Positions 21,620-36,073 are shown, counted from the first letter of the stretch. The stretch is 64,000 nucleotides of DNA from Gymnogyps californianus (GCF_018139145.2 NC_059471.1:206293494-206357493); one strand, 5' to 3'. Numbers and translations are program-made. The notes: generated by a model not told the origin, from the sequence alone.

Positions 21620-24457
21620 TCATAGAAACATAGAATCATAGAATGGTTTGGGTTGGAAGGGACCTTAAAGATCATGTAGTTCCAACCCCCCTACCATGGG
21701 CAGGGACACCTTCCCCTAGACCAGGTTGCTCAAAGCCCCGTCCAGCCTGGCCTTGAACACTTCCAGGGAGGGGGCATCCACAGCCTCTCTGGGCAACCTG
21801 TGCCAGTGCCTCACCACCCTCACAGTGAAGAACTTCTTCCTTACATCGAATCTAAGTCTACCCTCTTTCAGTTTAAAGCCATTAAGCCTTGTCCTATCAT
21901 TACATGCCCTTGTAAAAAGTCCCTCTCTGGCTTTCTTGTAGGCCCCCTTTAGGTACTGGAAGGCTGCTGTAAGGTCTCCCCGGAGCCTTCTCTTCTCCAG
22001 GCTGAACAAGCCCAACTCTCTCAGCCTGTCTTCATAGAAGAGATGCTCCAGCCCTCCTCTGGACCCGCTCCAACAGGTCCACGTCCTCCTTCTTAAGTTG
22101 GGGGCCCCAGAGCTGAACACAGTACTCCATCCAGGTGGGCCCTCGCCAGAGCAGAGTAGAGGGGGAGAATCACCTCCCTCGACCTGCTGGCCATGCTTCT
22201 TTTGATGCAGCCCAGGATACGATGATTGGCTTTCTGGGCTGCGAGCACACATTGCTGGCTCATGTCCAGCTTTTCATCCACCAGTACCCCCAAGTCCTCC
22301 TCCGCAGGGCTGCTCTCAATCCACTCATCGCCCAGCCTGTGTTTGTGCTTGGGATTGCCCCGACCCAGGTGCAGGACCTTGCACTTGGCCTTGTTGAACT
22401 TCATGAGGTTTGCACAGGCCCACCTCTCAAGCCTGTCAAGGTCCCTCTCGATGGCATCCCTTCCCTCCAGCGTGTCGACCCCACCACACAGCTTGGTGTT
22501 GTCGGCAAACCTGCTGAGGGTGCACTCAATCCCACTGTCCGTGTCACCGACAAAGATCTTAAACAGCGCTGGTCCCAATACTGACCCCTGAGGAACACCG
22601 CTTGTCGCTGGTCTCCACACGGACATTCAGCCGTTGATCGCAACCCTTTGAGTGCGACCATCCAGCCAATTCCTTATCCACCGAGTGGCCCATCCGTCCA
22701 ACCCATGTCTCTCCAATTTAGAGACAAGGATGTCATGCGGGACAGTGTCAAATGCTTTGCGCAAGTCCAGGTAGATGACATCCATTGCTCTTCCCTTATC
22801 CATCAATGCTGTAACCCCGTCATAGAAGGCCACCAAATTTGTCAGGCATGATTTGCCCTTAGTGAAGCCATGTTGGCTGTCACCAATCACCTCCTCAGTT
22901 TCCATGTGCCTTAGCATAGTTTCCAGGAGGATCCGCTCCATGATCTTGCTGGGCACAGAGGTGAGACTGACTGGCCTGTAGCTCCCCGGGTCTTCCTTTT
23001 TTCCCTTTTTAAAAATGGGGGTTATGTTTCCCCTTTTCCAGTCAGTGGGAACTTCCCCGGACTGCCACGAGTTCTCAAATATGATGGATAGTGGCTTAGC
23101 TACTTCATCCTCCAGTTCCCTCAGGACCTGTGGATGCATCTCATCAAGTCCCATGGACTTGTGCACCTTCAGGTTCCTTAGATGGTCTCGAACCTGATCT
23201 TCTCCTACAGTGGGTGGTTCTTCATTTTCCCAGTCCCTGCCTCTGCCCTCTGTGACTTGGGTGGTGTGCTGGAGCACTTGCCAGTGAAGACTGAGGCAAA
23301 AAAGTCATTGAGTACCTCAGCCTTCTCCATATCTCAGGTAACCAGGTCTTCCCTTTCCTTCCAGAGAGGGCCCACATTTTCCCTAGTCTTCCTTTTATCA
23401 CTGACGTACCTAGAGAAGCTTTTCTTGTTGCCCTTGATGTCCCTGGCCAGATTTAATTCTATCAGGGCTTTGGCTTTCCTAACCTGATCCCTGGCGGCTC
23501 AGACAATTTCTCTGTATTCCTCCCAGGCTATCTGTCCTTGCTTACACCCTCTGTGGGCTTCCTTTTTGTGTTTGACTTTGTCCAGGAGCTCCTTGTTCAT
23601 CCACGCAGGCTTCCTGGCGTTTTTGCCTGACTTCCTCTTTGTTGGAATGCATCGCTCCTGAGTTTGGAGGAGGTGATCCTTGAATATTAACCAGCTTTCT
23701 TGGGCCCCTCCTCCCTCCAGAGCTCTATGCCATGGTACTCTACCAAGCAGATCCCTGAAGAGGCCGAAGTCTGCTCTCCTGAAGGCCACAGTAGTGAGCT
23801 TGCTGTGCACCCTCCTCGCTGCCCTAAGGATCTTGAACTCCACCATTTCATGGTCACTGCAGCCAAGGCTGCCCTTGAGCTTCACATTCCCCACCAGCCC
23901 CTCCTTGTCGGTGAGAACAAGGGCCAGCGTAGCACCTCTCCTCATTGGCTCCTCCATCATTTGGAGAAGGAAGTTGTCATCAACGCATTCCAGGAACCTC
24001 CGGGATTGCTTATGCTCTGCTGTGTTATCCCTCCAACAATATTGGGATGGTTGAAGTGCCCCATGAGGACCAGGGCTTGTGAACATGAGGCTACTCCTAT
24101 CTGTGTATAGAGGGCCTCATCCATTTGGTCTTCCTGGTCGAGTGGCCTGTAGCAGATCCCCACTATAATGTCACCTGTCCCTGCCCTCCTGACTCATAGG
24201 CTCTCAGTCAGCTCCTCATCCATCCCCAGGCAGAGCTCCATGCACTCCAGCTGGTCATTGATATAGAGGGTGACACCCCCTCCTCATCTTCCCTGCCTGT
24301 CCTTCCTAAAGAGCCTGTATCCATTCCAACACTCCACTCACAGGAGCCATCCCACCACGTCTCCGTGATGCCAATAAGATCATAGCCCTGCAGGCGTGCA
24401 CACGTCTCTTAACTCCTCTTGTTTATTCCCCACACTATGTGCATTTGCATAGAGGCA
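21620..24457 (-). mobile_element. Young CR1 LINE copy B, nearly complete ORF2
   Basis: About 2.84 kb of CR1 on the minus strand. The 3' tail of ATTCTATG-type units is at 21620-21647, and the body extends leftward in sense through the reverse transcriptase to the endonuclease start. The 5' limit near 24457 falls where the coding sense reads CLYANAHSVGNKQEE, the opening of the endonuclease domain. ORF1 and the 5' untranslated region are absent. It is GC-richer than its AT-rich surroundings. Its 3' 1.4 kb is the inverted, nearly identical counterpart of copy A. Confidence 0.93.
21716..24457 (-). pseudogene. CR1 ORF2 endonuclease-reverse transcriptase remnant (copy B)
   Basis: Broken ORF2 of a CR1 LINE; an intact protein nicks target DNA and reverse-transcribes from the nick. 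Reading from 24457 downward: the N-terminal endonuclease part; [27 protein letters not shown] near 24045-24065, where the endonuclease family has GDFN, so a catalytic Asp is His (24056-24058); a frameshift just after; [10 protein letters not shown] with the SDH motif intact near 23850; the EEYREIV end with TGA at 23499-23501; and a second in-frame TGA after LVT. The reverse transcriptase follows as an open 216-codon stretch (22627-23277) with its fingers and palm boxes, including [15 protein letters not shown]. Then come a TGA at 22627-22629, FADN with AAC at 22498-22500, the same frameshift as copy A, and the C-terminus at 21716. It is non-functional. Confidence 0.9.
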
Positions 24458-24687
24458 ATTGATATAACTATAAATAATTGAAATAAAAGTTTTAATGTCT
24501 GTTTACATCAGGCGTCAAACTCAAGAGTCATGGGTAGAAAGACTGTGAATAACAGTCTAGTAATCACAGAAAACTCAAACTTTACCCAATGCTTGAAGGA
24601 TATGTACCCCACAACCTTTCTGCATAGATGTAAAAATATGACAAAACAAAATAAAACTGTCTTAAAAAAATAACTTAGAGCATTCCA
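24458..24687. other. Short AT-rich stretch
   Basis: Flank of copy B. Nothing recognised. Confidence 0.5.
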
Positions 24688-24770
24688 GTCCAAAGGATAA
24701 GGCACTGGACTGTTACCTGTAGCAGGACATGAAGAACTGATACTCAGGAAGTGGGCTACCTAGACCATAA
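24688..24770 (+). repeat. Possible tRNA-derived SINE relic
   Basis: AGTCCAAAGGATAAGGCACT followed by GGACTG resembles the A-box region of tRNA-derived SINEs ('agtggataaggcactggactg'). A decayed ATACTCAGG then stands where a B box might be. Short and weak; chance similarity is possible. Confidence 0.3.
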
Positions 24771-27700
24771 TCCATCTCTTCCAAAAGGCAATGTTCTTGT
24801 GCTTTTCTGGTGCTGACATCATATCAGGCCAATTATTATATTTATCAGATTGTGCTTTTTGTACAATACTGTATACATCAGAGGAAAATGGGTATTCTGC
24901 TCACCTAGAATAAGAAAAAACCACTAGTGCTGGAAATTATTAAAACTTGATTTTGGTGACCCTCCTAACTCATCTGAATAAAGGTAACAGGAAGAACAGA
25001 AAGAGATAGAAAAAAGCTATTGTAGTTGCTTCAGTGTAATGTTGTTCCTCTTATTTGAAACAATTTTCAGGTCGTTTCCTTTCTGTGATAACCAGTAAGA
25101 GCAGTAAGTGGTGAAGACACTCACTTTGCCCAAGGGATCCATTAAGAAATGCTATAACATTATACCAAGTGACTGAAGATACTCACTGTATTGTAATCCT
25201 TCATTTTCAAGATACCTTTCTTTTTTTATTCCCAGAGTTATTGACTGCTGCTTTTACACTGTTGTGCTACAGAAGGATGAGACTTAAAGCAAACACCTTT
25301 GAAAACCAGCACAGTAGATGTAATATTCTCTGATCTTTTTTAATTCCATCCTGACTTTTTATCTTCTTATAAGCCTCATTAAATACAGTAAAAGACAGGG
25401 GACTTCCATGGAAGATAAGAGGGTTTAAGATACTGGAAAGGGGACTAGAAACATCAAGATTCAAATATCAAAGACTGCGCAAACTACTCCAATCTCTATG
25501 TGATTGAGGACGTAGCCAAATGATCGAACAAGGTCAAGTCACAGTGGTGAATAAAGTCACCTCACAGCAGCCAAGGAAGTATCACCAGTTGCAAGGACTC
25601 TCCCGCCTTTCCAGTGAAGGATGATGAAGCAAATTAATGTAACCTTATGACTGAACAGGCTAAAAATACATGAATTGTTCTGCAGCTGTTAAGCATGAAT
25701 TCGTTATACAACTGTAATTCATTTGCTTTCAAACATCAATCTTCATCTTTTAGTTGCCACCACCAACCTTTTCCTGTCTTATCTATCCAGACTGCAAGGT
25801 CTTCTGGGAAGAATTGTCTCCTACCGTGCACTTTTGCAATGCATGGGAAAATGTGGTGTCTGGTTACTTTGTGGAATTCTAGCGGCTGGTGAAATAAAAA
25901 ATAAATTAAAGGAAAAAAAAAAGTAAAATACTGCTTCATATTTACTAATATTTTTCCTGCCTGCATTTTTCATACATATTCTGTTGTGTTTTCACGGGGT
26001 GGCAAAAAAGCCTTTATCTCAAAGACAGCTTTCCTGTTTGCAAATATTACTCTTGGATTCACATTTTCTGGTTAGTCCATAAAAGTAAATATCTATTTTG
26101 CACAGGACTCATCCCTATCCATCATTTTTATAGGTGCAAGTGACAGCATTCAGACACAAAAAATAACTCTAATGCATTTGTATCCGTAGCTCTGGTGAGT
26201 TCTGCATTCATGGCACATCTCTACTATAGTTCATTGCTTAGTAAAACACTTTGAGGTATAGCACATGAAAAGCACTAAATAATCCGTAACAGAATACAAA
26301 CTGAACAATCTTATATTTAAAGATTAATGTTTATTCCAGCTGAATAACTGTCTTACAGAACTATCTGTGTTCCTGTGCAGCGGCTGTGTTTAGATTGTGT
26401 GAATTAAAAATAGGGAGAAAAGGTTAATATGGCAACATTTTGCTTTGTAACTATTTACCTGCACTCTACACATGCTCAATGGGGAAATAATGCACCAATT
26501 TCTCAAGTCCTTAATTTCACTGATCCTCTGCTAGAACTAGTTTTGATTTCAATGCTGTGTTTTCTCCAACTGCTTAACTTTTCTTTAGCTTGTTTATTAC
26601 AATATTTTTATACTAGATTTCTTATCTAGAGGCCTTGCAGGTTTGCCTACACAGTGAAAGAAACTGCAATGTTAAAAGCAAGTCTTGGACAGGACAGCCT
26701 GGGAGGGACAGACGTGAGGAGCACATTCACTTCTGCCATCCCTATGAGACGCTCAGGCAGTTTTATAAAAATTCGTAACTACGTGAATGACAATTGCTGA
26801 AAGAAACACTGACCCAAACCTCCCATTGAAATTGCACAAAATATCAGATGTAGGAAGGAAATCATTCTACCACTTTTGCCACCAAAGCGTCAACAGAAGT
26901 GAGACCATCTCCTTTGCTGTTTTACTCTTCAATATCAAAGAAACATTAAATCCAAACTAACAATAACCTTGTAAATTGTTACACCCCACAATCTGCAGCC
27001 CTTGTGCGTTGATAAACAAGAAACATTGATGGCAGAGAGGGTTAGCAAGTTCTGGGTTTTGAAATGAGGAAGTCCAAAACGTTCTCCATCCAGTACAAAC
27101 GTCAAATAAGTGCTAACATCATCAGTCCTCTCTCAGGATACCCCCAACTCTCCCTAAATTCATTGGCGACAGCAGGAAGAACACATCCCGAGGTTAAAGC
27201 AAGGAGATGCACAATGAGACGTATTTTACAAACCAGCTCCTGTTTGAGGGCCACATCTATTCCCTTGAAGTCTTTTATATTATATAAATATCCACAAATG
27301 TGCAAAAGGATTGCTATTCTAATCACGCACACACAAGTTGGCACCCAGAAATATTAAGAACAATTTAATAAACATTGCTCAGCAGCCTGAAATTATCAAC
27401 GGAATCAGAGAGGCAAAATGCAAGCAAACATATACCACACAGTTCCTAATATCAGCAGTGATTTCAGGCTTTGTTGTTAATTCAGATAAAATTAAGAAAG
27501 AGTATTGTCTTTCCAATTTCCAAATAATAAAATATTTTGATTTTTCTATTAAGTTCCAAATGCACTGAATAGGCAGATGCAACCTGCATTATTATTTTCT
27601 ACTACTGCAGTACCAGCAATTGTGGCAAGTGAGGAGAGCACAGCATTATGCTATGCGGTGTAGGATGCCTGCATCAGAAAAAGGCTCAGCTCTGAAAAGC

Positions 27701-30700
27701 TTAAAACCTTCGCAAAACCGCATGAAGGACAGCAAAAAGGTGCAATGAGTAACACAGAACCTTGGGATTAAAAGAAGCATCCATCCAAAGATGTGGCCAT
27801 GGGACAGCAGGACTTCTGACATTTACAAGCAGTGCACTGACTAATCAGCTGCGTCTTCTTTTCTTACTTTATTCAATAGCATAGTTCACTATTCAATGTC
27901 CATTAGCAACTTCTTTTACTTTTAGTCATAAGGAATTTTCACTGACAATGACCTATAGGGATGCAGAAAATTCCTTCCCATTCAGACCTTTTACTCAGAT
28001 GCTGCTGCTTTAAGTACCTATGAATGATTTTAATGCATTTGTGCTAGAGGAATTTAAAGCAAGGCATTTACCAAGATCTGCATTTGTCCTATACACATTG
28101 CACTACAAGTGGAAATGATCTATGGTAGTGTTCAGACTCAGAACCCTGTGGCTTAACAATTTTATGTTACTGAGAACTTTGCCTTTGGCTGTCTGAGCTT
28201 AAAAATCAATTTGCTACTTTAAACTTTATGTTGCTGATGTCATTTTTTATTGTTGAACTCAACAAATGGAAAACTTCAGAGAACAAGATCGTGAAAAATT
28301 GTTTCCCATTTACCACAATTTAAAGCAAAAGGTGACCAGAGTTTTGAAGTCTTCGGTTTATTTTTGCACTTGTACAGTCTAATTTCTTGTAAGGACCTTC
28401 TCACTGCAGGATTTCAACTTCATGATGAGTAGAAGCACATTTGAAACTCCAGAGAAAGGGTTTGGCTATCACACGCTCTGTTCATATCCTTTTCCACTTT
28501 AACAAACTCCTAATACCTCTATTTTCAGGTTTACAACTGACTTTTATAGATCAATTTCTGCTCTCAGCTATGCTTACTACTGAAGTTAGTGGTTTATAGT
28601 GATATAGTCAAGATCAGATTTTACTTCAACGCCTATGAAGCTGTTTTCCTAAACAAAAAAAATTGTACTTCTGCATCTATGGTTCCTAAATAATTCTTGG
28701 CAACATCTTGCTACTGGATCTGATTTTCTTAATGTCTCACTTTCCTTTGCATCTCAGAACAGAGATATACAGATTGCATATATCTGCCTGAAATGTTAAA
28801 CATGTAATGAAAAATCATTCATCTCTACCTGGGATCCACTGCCTCCTTTTCCTCATTCCTTCAACAGAGGGGATGACTTAGCTGCATCACCCAGTGATAT
28901 AAATAAGCAGGAAAATGAAATTTTCCTCTCCTTTTCCAGACCCCAGGCTCATGCTGTTCCCCTCACAACCTATCAGACATCACCACTTCTCTATACTCAC
29001 CCAGCGAAGCCATGGCTGCAGCTCCGCTCATGAGCCCCTCCAAGCCATACACAGGGTTTTCTTATTTGTGTAGGCCTTTTCCAATCTGTAGGACTGCCTT
29101 CTCTCATGCTAACGCTGCCAGGCAATCAAAGGGCACATTATCACTGTTTTGGTGCAAAAGGATAGAGAACGAGTTTTGCTAATTGACAGTGTTTTCACCA
29201 TTTGCTGACAATCAGCAGACTAGATCTGGCCTGAAGCCCTCGATGCTGAAAAGGCCTGGCTTATACTTTTCATTCCTCATGGTGCTAAAAGGAAATGACT
29301 GCGCATTATAAACAGATATGAGGTGAGAACCTCTCCATTACTCCATTTTTATTTAAGTTTTCTTCTATAGGTAGGCTTTTTATTTAAGTTTCCTTCCATT
29401 AGCAAACTTGGCTCTTTTTTTTTTCCCCGTACCTGTATTTATGCAATAGATGATTTTGTGTTTATCTAAATGTTTCCTGTCATTCTAAATTGATTGCCTC
29501 GATGACTGTGCCATTTGTTGTCTGAAATTAAAGTTCTGAAAATGTCAGTGTGTAAGCTACAATGTCTTAGCATTACTTATATCAGCCCATAGAGTGTCTC
29601 CCCAGATTCTTGTTTTCTTAAATGTGTTCAAATGAAACTATAAAACAAGCCTCCTGCAAGAACTGGTAGGTCAGCGAATGGTTACTGCTTCAGCAGGAGC
29701 AATCACACAGTATCACAGAATCTGTCAGATGGACAATGTTAATTCTTTGGTGTTTGCCTGGTAATTACAGAGCACGGAAAAATGCCTCTTAACCTAGAGG
29801 CAGAAATAGAAAGGGCAATAACTACAATCATTGACAACACTATAATAGCAACCACTGGTACCCTGAACAAGTTGGTGGTGAGATTAGTGTTCCCAAAGTC
29901 AATACTTGCCAGCAGTTATTGAAGCATGTGTTGTGAGATCCTGTGGAAAGTTAGAATAAGGAGTAGCTGCGTTCGTTCAGATACTGCAGCTCTATTTATT
30001 GAATTGTAACTCCTCTTTCTTCTGTTCCAGGAGGCACAAAACCCTCTTTCCCTCTGCACAGGCTCTGCAGCAGGAATGGTTCTGCAACATTGATCTTGAA
30101 GGATCCAATTGAGAACTCCTAATTGTGGTTTTGCACTCAAGAACAGGACTTTTTGACTGACAAATTCTTCCGTTTCTACCAGAGTTCCTAAGCTGGGGAG
30201 GAGAGGCAGAAGCCACCACTCTTCTGCAGATGGGGAAGTGCTTCACCCGTTTGATGACAGGTTATTTCCAGGAGACGTTTTCAGATCCTCTCAACCAAGT
30301 TCTCTTCCTCTTTCAAGCGTAAGGCTTAGACAGACGAGCATAATTTCTGTCTATCCAATTGTTTCAACTTACAATAGCAGGAGACACACCTGTGGGAATG
30401 GGGTCAGCAATACCAGTGCCTGGGCTGATGGGACAGCTTTGGGGCAAGCCAAAGGCAAGAGCTGGGTGGGCTCTGGTTGGGACCGCAACACACACACACA
30501 GCCGACTCAGTGGCCAGTTCTATTCTCAGTGTAAAGCCATTATGTGTATTGGAAAAACACAAGCTTTTTTTCTTATTTTTCTAAGTAATAAACCTTTTCC
30601 TCCCCACTCCCAGCAACTACATCACCAGGAAGTTTATTCATGTCCTGAAGAGCTTTAAGGAGAGTGTTATTTGATAAGGTGCATTTAAAGCACATCTGAT

Positions 30701-33700
30701 TATAATCTGCAGCAAAATGAGAAGCTGCTAGAAATCTGTCATGTAATTGCAGTGTCATATACAATTAATTGTTTCAATCGTAATGCTACTGCTTTTGTGA
30801 TAGTGCTGGAAAGTTTATTTTAAACTTGTATGACAGAAAATGTTTCTTGCATTACTATCAGCTGTTATGGAAACTTTTGAACTGTGCTTAAAATAAAACT
30901 GGAAATGAAATATTCTTTTTTCCCTTCTGACATATTGCTTAAATTGGTTAAACAGTAAAAGAAATGGATGGTTGATATTGTGATTAAGAACTGGAGAAAA
31001 CCAGCAAGAAGGATGGGAAAGAAGACAAGTCACTTTCTGACTAGCCTTGGATAGTAGGTAAGAATTCTCAGCACATATTAGAGTCAGATTTTTTAAAATC
31101 CTCCCTTTTTGAGATTTACATAGTAAGATTTTTTAGATAAATTCAGCAGTACGGATGCTTGATCTTCAGCCTCCCAACAGAAACAGCTGGACTAACAAAG
31201 GCATAAGAAGCTTTACATCTCTAAGCCCCTGACCGAGTTAGGCAATGATCACAGACTTACCATATGGCTGATGTTAAAAAGAAATATTGAGTAGTTACTG
31301 GTTCAGTGACCACCACTTATCCCATGCTCTGACTGAAACAAGAATTTTTTTGAGAAAACAAGGGTTTGGGGGGCATTGAGGAAGAAAGAAGGAGGTAGCA
31401 AACTGTAAGCAATTTTCTGTATTTAAAAAAAAGTTAAAATTGAAAAGAAAAATTTTTACGGTGCTATTCTGGGAAATGACCCAGACTAAGATAGTTTGCT
31501 CATGCAGAAACTGCAGTGGCCAGCAGTAAGAGGACATTCGTTCTATGCGGACTTACCACCTGGAGAGGAACAGAGGGCCAATTTCAGGCAGAGGCAAAAT
31601 AAGTAGATGTCCACAGTGGCAGACTGCCCTAGAAAAGAGGCGTCCATGCTGCCAGCTCTCCTCAATGGCATGGTCCTGAGGCAATGGCCTTGCTGCTATT
31701 ACTGCCACCAGCAGCGGCCTGAGTGTATGGGAGAGGGCAGTGGAAACAGACGGAGGTGTTCCCACTCTTGCCCCACACCGCAGCAGCCAGAGCGCGCTAT
31801 TTTTTTTCTTTTACTTAGGGCAAAAATACTCGGTTTTGTCTAAATTACCAAGCAGCATTGAGCTGGTTCTGATGATGAACATTTTTCGTTACAAAGTAAT
31901 GCTGAGAAATAACAGATGCAGGCTTCGGGGCTGGCAGTAAGCATGCCCTATCAGCGGCGCACAATTTTGCTGTATCATCTCTGGCTTTTCCTTGCCCCCT
32001 GCATCCCTTACCCCAGGTTTGTGAGTCTTCCAGCCTTACTCCAATTTCACTTCTTCAGCACTTACTCTGTTTTGGCTCCTGCTTTTCTTTTCCCACCTCT
32101 GCTGAACCTTTCTTTTCATCCTATCTTGTAGAAATTCTTCCAATTTCCATTGGGTCTTCTGTCACGTCTTCTCCTGCCTTCACTGCTGTCCACCAAATCC
32201 CAACCACTGTTTGTCCACAGCCTCAGAGCTCCAAAATGGTTCAAGTCTGGAAACATTATTGAGGTTCAGCAACTAAAAGCAGTTCTGTAATAGGCAGTAT
32301 TAGGCCAAATCTGACCCATGTGCACCTGAACCCAAAGCACAGACAATATTTAGCTGCTTCTGACTTAATTTCTAAGGTAATTTAAAAATATATATTGTCT
32401 AAACTTTAGTAGCCTGTAGCCCCTTCTTCCTTTATGTCAAATAATTCCTTTACTCCCTCCAGAGCCTGTTGAATAAGTATCTCTCAAGTTTATTTGATCC
32501 TCTGGACATTAATCTTCTGAACTTTCACCAATAATTGTAGGATCCTGTAACGAATGATATATCTATGACTTAAAATTTTTGAGAATACTTTCTTAAAATG
32601 CACTGTGGAAGGGAGAATATCACTGGGTTTCCGTTCTTGCAAAATAGGCATACTTGTGGCTGCTGCTTTAAATTTCCTTGTTAATTTTAATCAATTATTA
32701 TTTAATTTACAATTTTGGGTTTTTTTATATAAGCTATATGCCAAAAGCTGCAGCTTGAATCATGAATGTGACAGACATCATGTTCTTTTCTGTGTGCCAA
32801 AACTATCTGACTCTCAGAGCTATTCTGTGAACAAACCTAACGTAATTTTTTTTCCTAGTGGACAAATGTCAGATTTTATTACCAAAAAAAAAAAAAGAGT
32901 TGTTGTTCAAATAGCTACCTTTTCTCCTTACTGCTAACTCACAAATTCTATTAATGATAATGAGTTGCATGCATTTATTAAAGAGGGAATATATCTACCA
33001 CTATAAACAGATTTACATAATGGGACTATGCTTTGGCTTTAAGTATTTTGCTGGAATGGAGCCAAAGTCATAAACCCCATCACCTTCTCTAGCACAATAT
33101 GAAATTCCAGCTTGTCATTCTCACCTTGAAGACCTCACTGACCACTACAGCTCCTTACATATTTGTTCCCAGTGTTGCGTTCTTATGCCATTGATTTATA
33201 AGTAGAAAACCAGAGCATGCCCAACAACAGTTCCTGCACCAAGCTTATTTGATTTAACTATTTGGGGGCCTCATACAGTAGAAAGCACTCAGAGATGACT
33301 AGGGTATTCATAAAAAAATATTACATGCAGCTCATGGTGACATTTAGAAAAACATGCACAGCTCTGATCTTTAAATAGCAGGCTAACATCTTGGGAACAA
33401 AGTGGATTACAAAGTAAACCAGAATGGAAATTTAACTGAAAAATCTCACAGGGAATTGTATAAATCACTCTTAAAGCTGCCTGCAAACATAATGCTTCAG
33501 AAGGTGTAGATGACTGACTTGAAAATATTCTGAAGCCCCAAAATAAGGATTGTTCAGTGGATAAAGCGAAAGGGATAGGATAATCAAGTTTCCAGCAGTA
33601 TGGCTACTACCACTGTCTCTGACTGGAAAACAGCATAGCAATAGGGATGTGAGCCAGACCATGCCCCCTGCTCCAGGGGCCAGAGAACAGACTTAACTTT

Positions 33701-36073
33701 ATGTTATTACCTAGAATAGAAATAGTCTTTGAGCTTCACTCTCTGAATGTCACATAGGATTTCTTCTACTTGTAATCAATTAACCAATTGGAATTATTTC
33801 TATTCTACTGAGAAGAACATGGTTCAATGCTATTAGGAAAGTGGCTTTACCAAAGAATTTGATTAACAGCAGAGAAGGTTTCTACAGCTTTAGTCCTATA
33901 TTTTATTATTGTGGATACCAACCCAATATGCCCCACAAACTCAATAATTTACTTTTAGGGAGTATGTAGATGTCCCATGTATTATATTTAATACTAGCTT
34001 TTTCCTTCTGTGATCCTCACAGCTGGGTAGTATCAGATTTTTTTTTTATAAAGCTGTACAAGTATTGAAAAGATGTAATCTCAGCACAGTTAAATCACCT
34101 GATATTTCTAATTCTTTTACTTCAGTCTCAAGTTGGCAGTAAGCTGTTCTGACACCACGATGAGTTGCTTTTTTAAAAAGATTTTGCACAGTACAAAATA
34201 CGTGCACAACACATACAAAGACACAGTAAAGAAACATCAAAACATTTAGACCCAATGACACTATCTGATCCAACAAAAAATATGAATAGTTAATGTTAAA
34301 TTCCTGATTTTATTAGATAATGAGATACCTTCTAGCAATAGGAAAGATGACTGATCCCAAAGAGCTCTTTGGAGCGCACATATCACCAGTATCACTTACT
34401 TCTTTAAATTGGATTGAGTGGATTACAGAACTCACAAAAGAATTATTCACTTATTCACTTCTGTAAGTTATTCAGTACTGGAACAGCTTGTAAGTCTTAA
34501 CGGGAGAGATGAAATTGTGGCGTGTACTTCCGTTGTGCCGAATAACTGCAGTGAAATACAATCTCTGATTATGAATGGGTTTTACGCAATTAATCTTTTC
34601 TGATTCTGAAGTTTAAATTGAAATGACCAAGAGGCAACAAAGCTATCAATTCCAGAATATCCTTTCTCACTGCCAATGGCACCCCAAGCCCATTAAAATC
34701 TAATGGACTCTCACCACTCACTTCAGTAGCAGTAGATCACATCCTTAACAGAATGAAAATAGTTCTTTTCAGTGTTAACAGAGACACTGAATAGACAATA
34801 ACATGTAATTACAGGTTTGAAAGATGTGTATCTTGTATTTCTCTCAAAGCATTTAGATTGTGATTTCAAAAGCCCAAAAACCCTCCTTTTTAAATACAGC
34901 TTTGGTTTTGTCACACATGTAACAAATGTGACTGTCATGTCACACTGCGACTGAATTCAGCATACCCATAGAAAAGACCTGTAGCAGAAGGCAAAGGTTA
35001 GCTCCTATAAAGGGAAAGAACATGTTGTACATTTGTATTTACAGGAAATACAGTTGGTTTTGTTTCTTTTTCCAAAGGCAGTGATTTCAGTCATTTGAAA
35101 GCATTACAAAAATATGTCACATACTATTCCAAGCAGTGGCACCTTTATCCTGAAAATTAATCCATCAGGAACAATCTTGATGTGCATAAATCTTTGCCTA
35201 GCACATCAACAATGCATCAGTTTTCTCATTCAAAGATAATGTATTCATCCAATAAAAAACATTAAGGGGTTTTAGTCTAGTCTAATGCTGCTATATTTTT
35301 CTACTTAAAAATGAAAAGAAATTTGTAAAATGGATCTTTTTTTTTTTAAGTTTGCTACTTAACGCTTTGATCCACTTTTCCAAAAATTTTCCTCCAAACA
35401 TATTCATTATCTCTACCTCTGCCTTCACAAGCCCCATGTTGCAGCTCTAGAAAAGGTAAGGCGAAACGAATTATCAATCTTGACCAGTGCATCCTGATTC
35501 TGCTCCTTTAGTCACTCATCTTGCAGACATTTTTGACTTGCATTCAATCTCTGAATTTGATCGTTCAGCACCCACAGTGTCTAAAATTCCTAGTATTTTT
35601 AGCTCTTTATTACCATTTGTTGTTTAAAGAAAAATATAAAGTATATATTACATATAACAGTGGCCTAATCCAATCTGCTCTCCTGGAGACTTGGAACAAC
35701 AAGAAGGCAGGAATTATTTTTATGAGAAAGGATTATCTTCTCTTCCACCATTTGTGCTGTCCCTATTTACAAAGAATCTCCAAGGGAACAGGGGCAAAAG
35801 AAAATTGTAAATGGAGTGGTAGATTCATAGTGAAAACCTTTTCCTCAGTTAAGCAATCCTGTTGGTTTTTTTTTTTCATTTCATGAAGTTAACTTGAACA
35901 TATGTAGGAGTGCAGTTAACATCTTAGTTGAGGAATTTGAACTATTAGATCTACTAAAGGTGTACAGAAACTGGTTTAGTGAAAAAGACATCACGCATAG
36001 TTTTACAATTAAAAACTATTTTTGCTCAGAATGCTCAGAAGCATTTCCTAGCCATCAACTATCCACATGATTT

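Noticed and set aside
22135..22584. 149-codon frame antisense to the CR1 reverse transcriptase (also 14282-14731)
   Set aside because: Shadow of the GC-rich ORF2 coding strand; it appears in both copies because the DNA is the same.
13833..24457. CR1 copies A and B as arms of a segmental inverted duplication
   Set aside because: Homology stops at the CR1 boundaries: the 3' flanks and the region 5' of copy A do not match between the two sites.
29700..29740. TATCACAGAATCTGTCAGATGG as a CR1 tail
   Set aside because: Only about a dozen bases resemble the CR1 end and no CR1 body follows in either direction.
30238..30658. Overlapping 98- and 99-codon frames near a CA repeat
   Set aside because: They overlap in two frames, run through a simple repeat and lack any domain or splice evidence.
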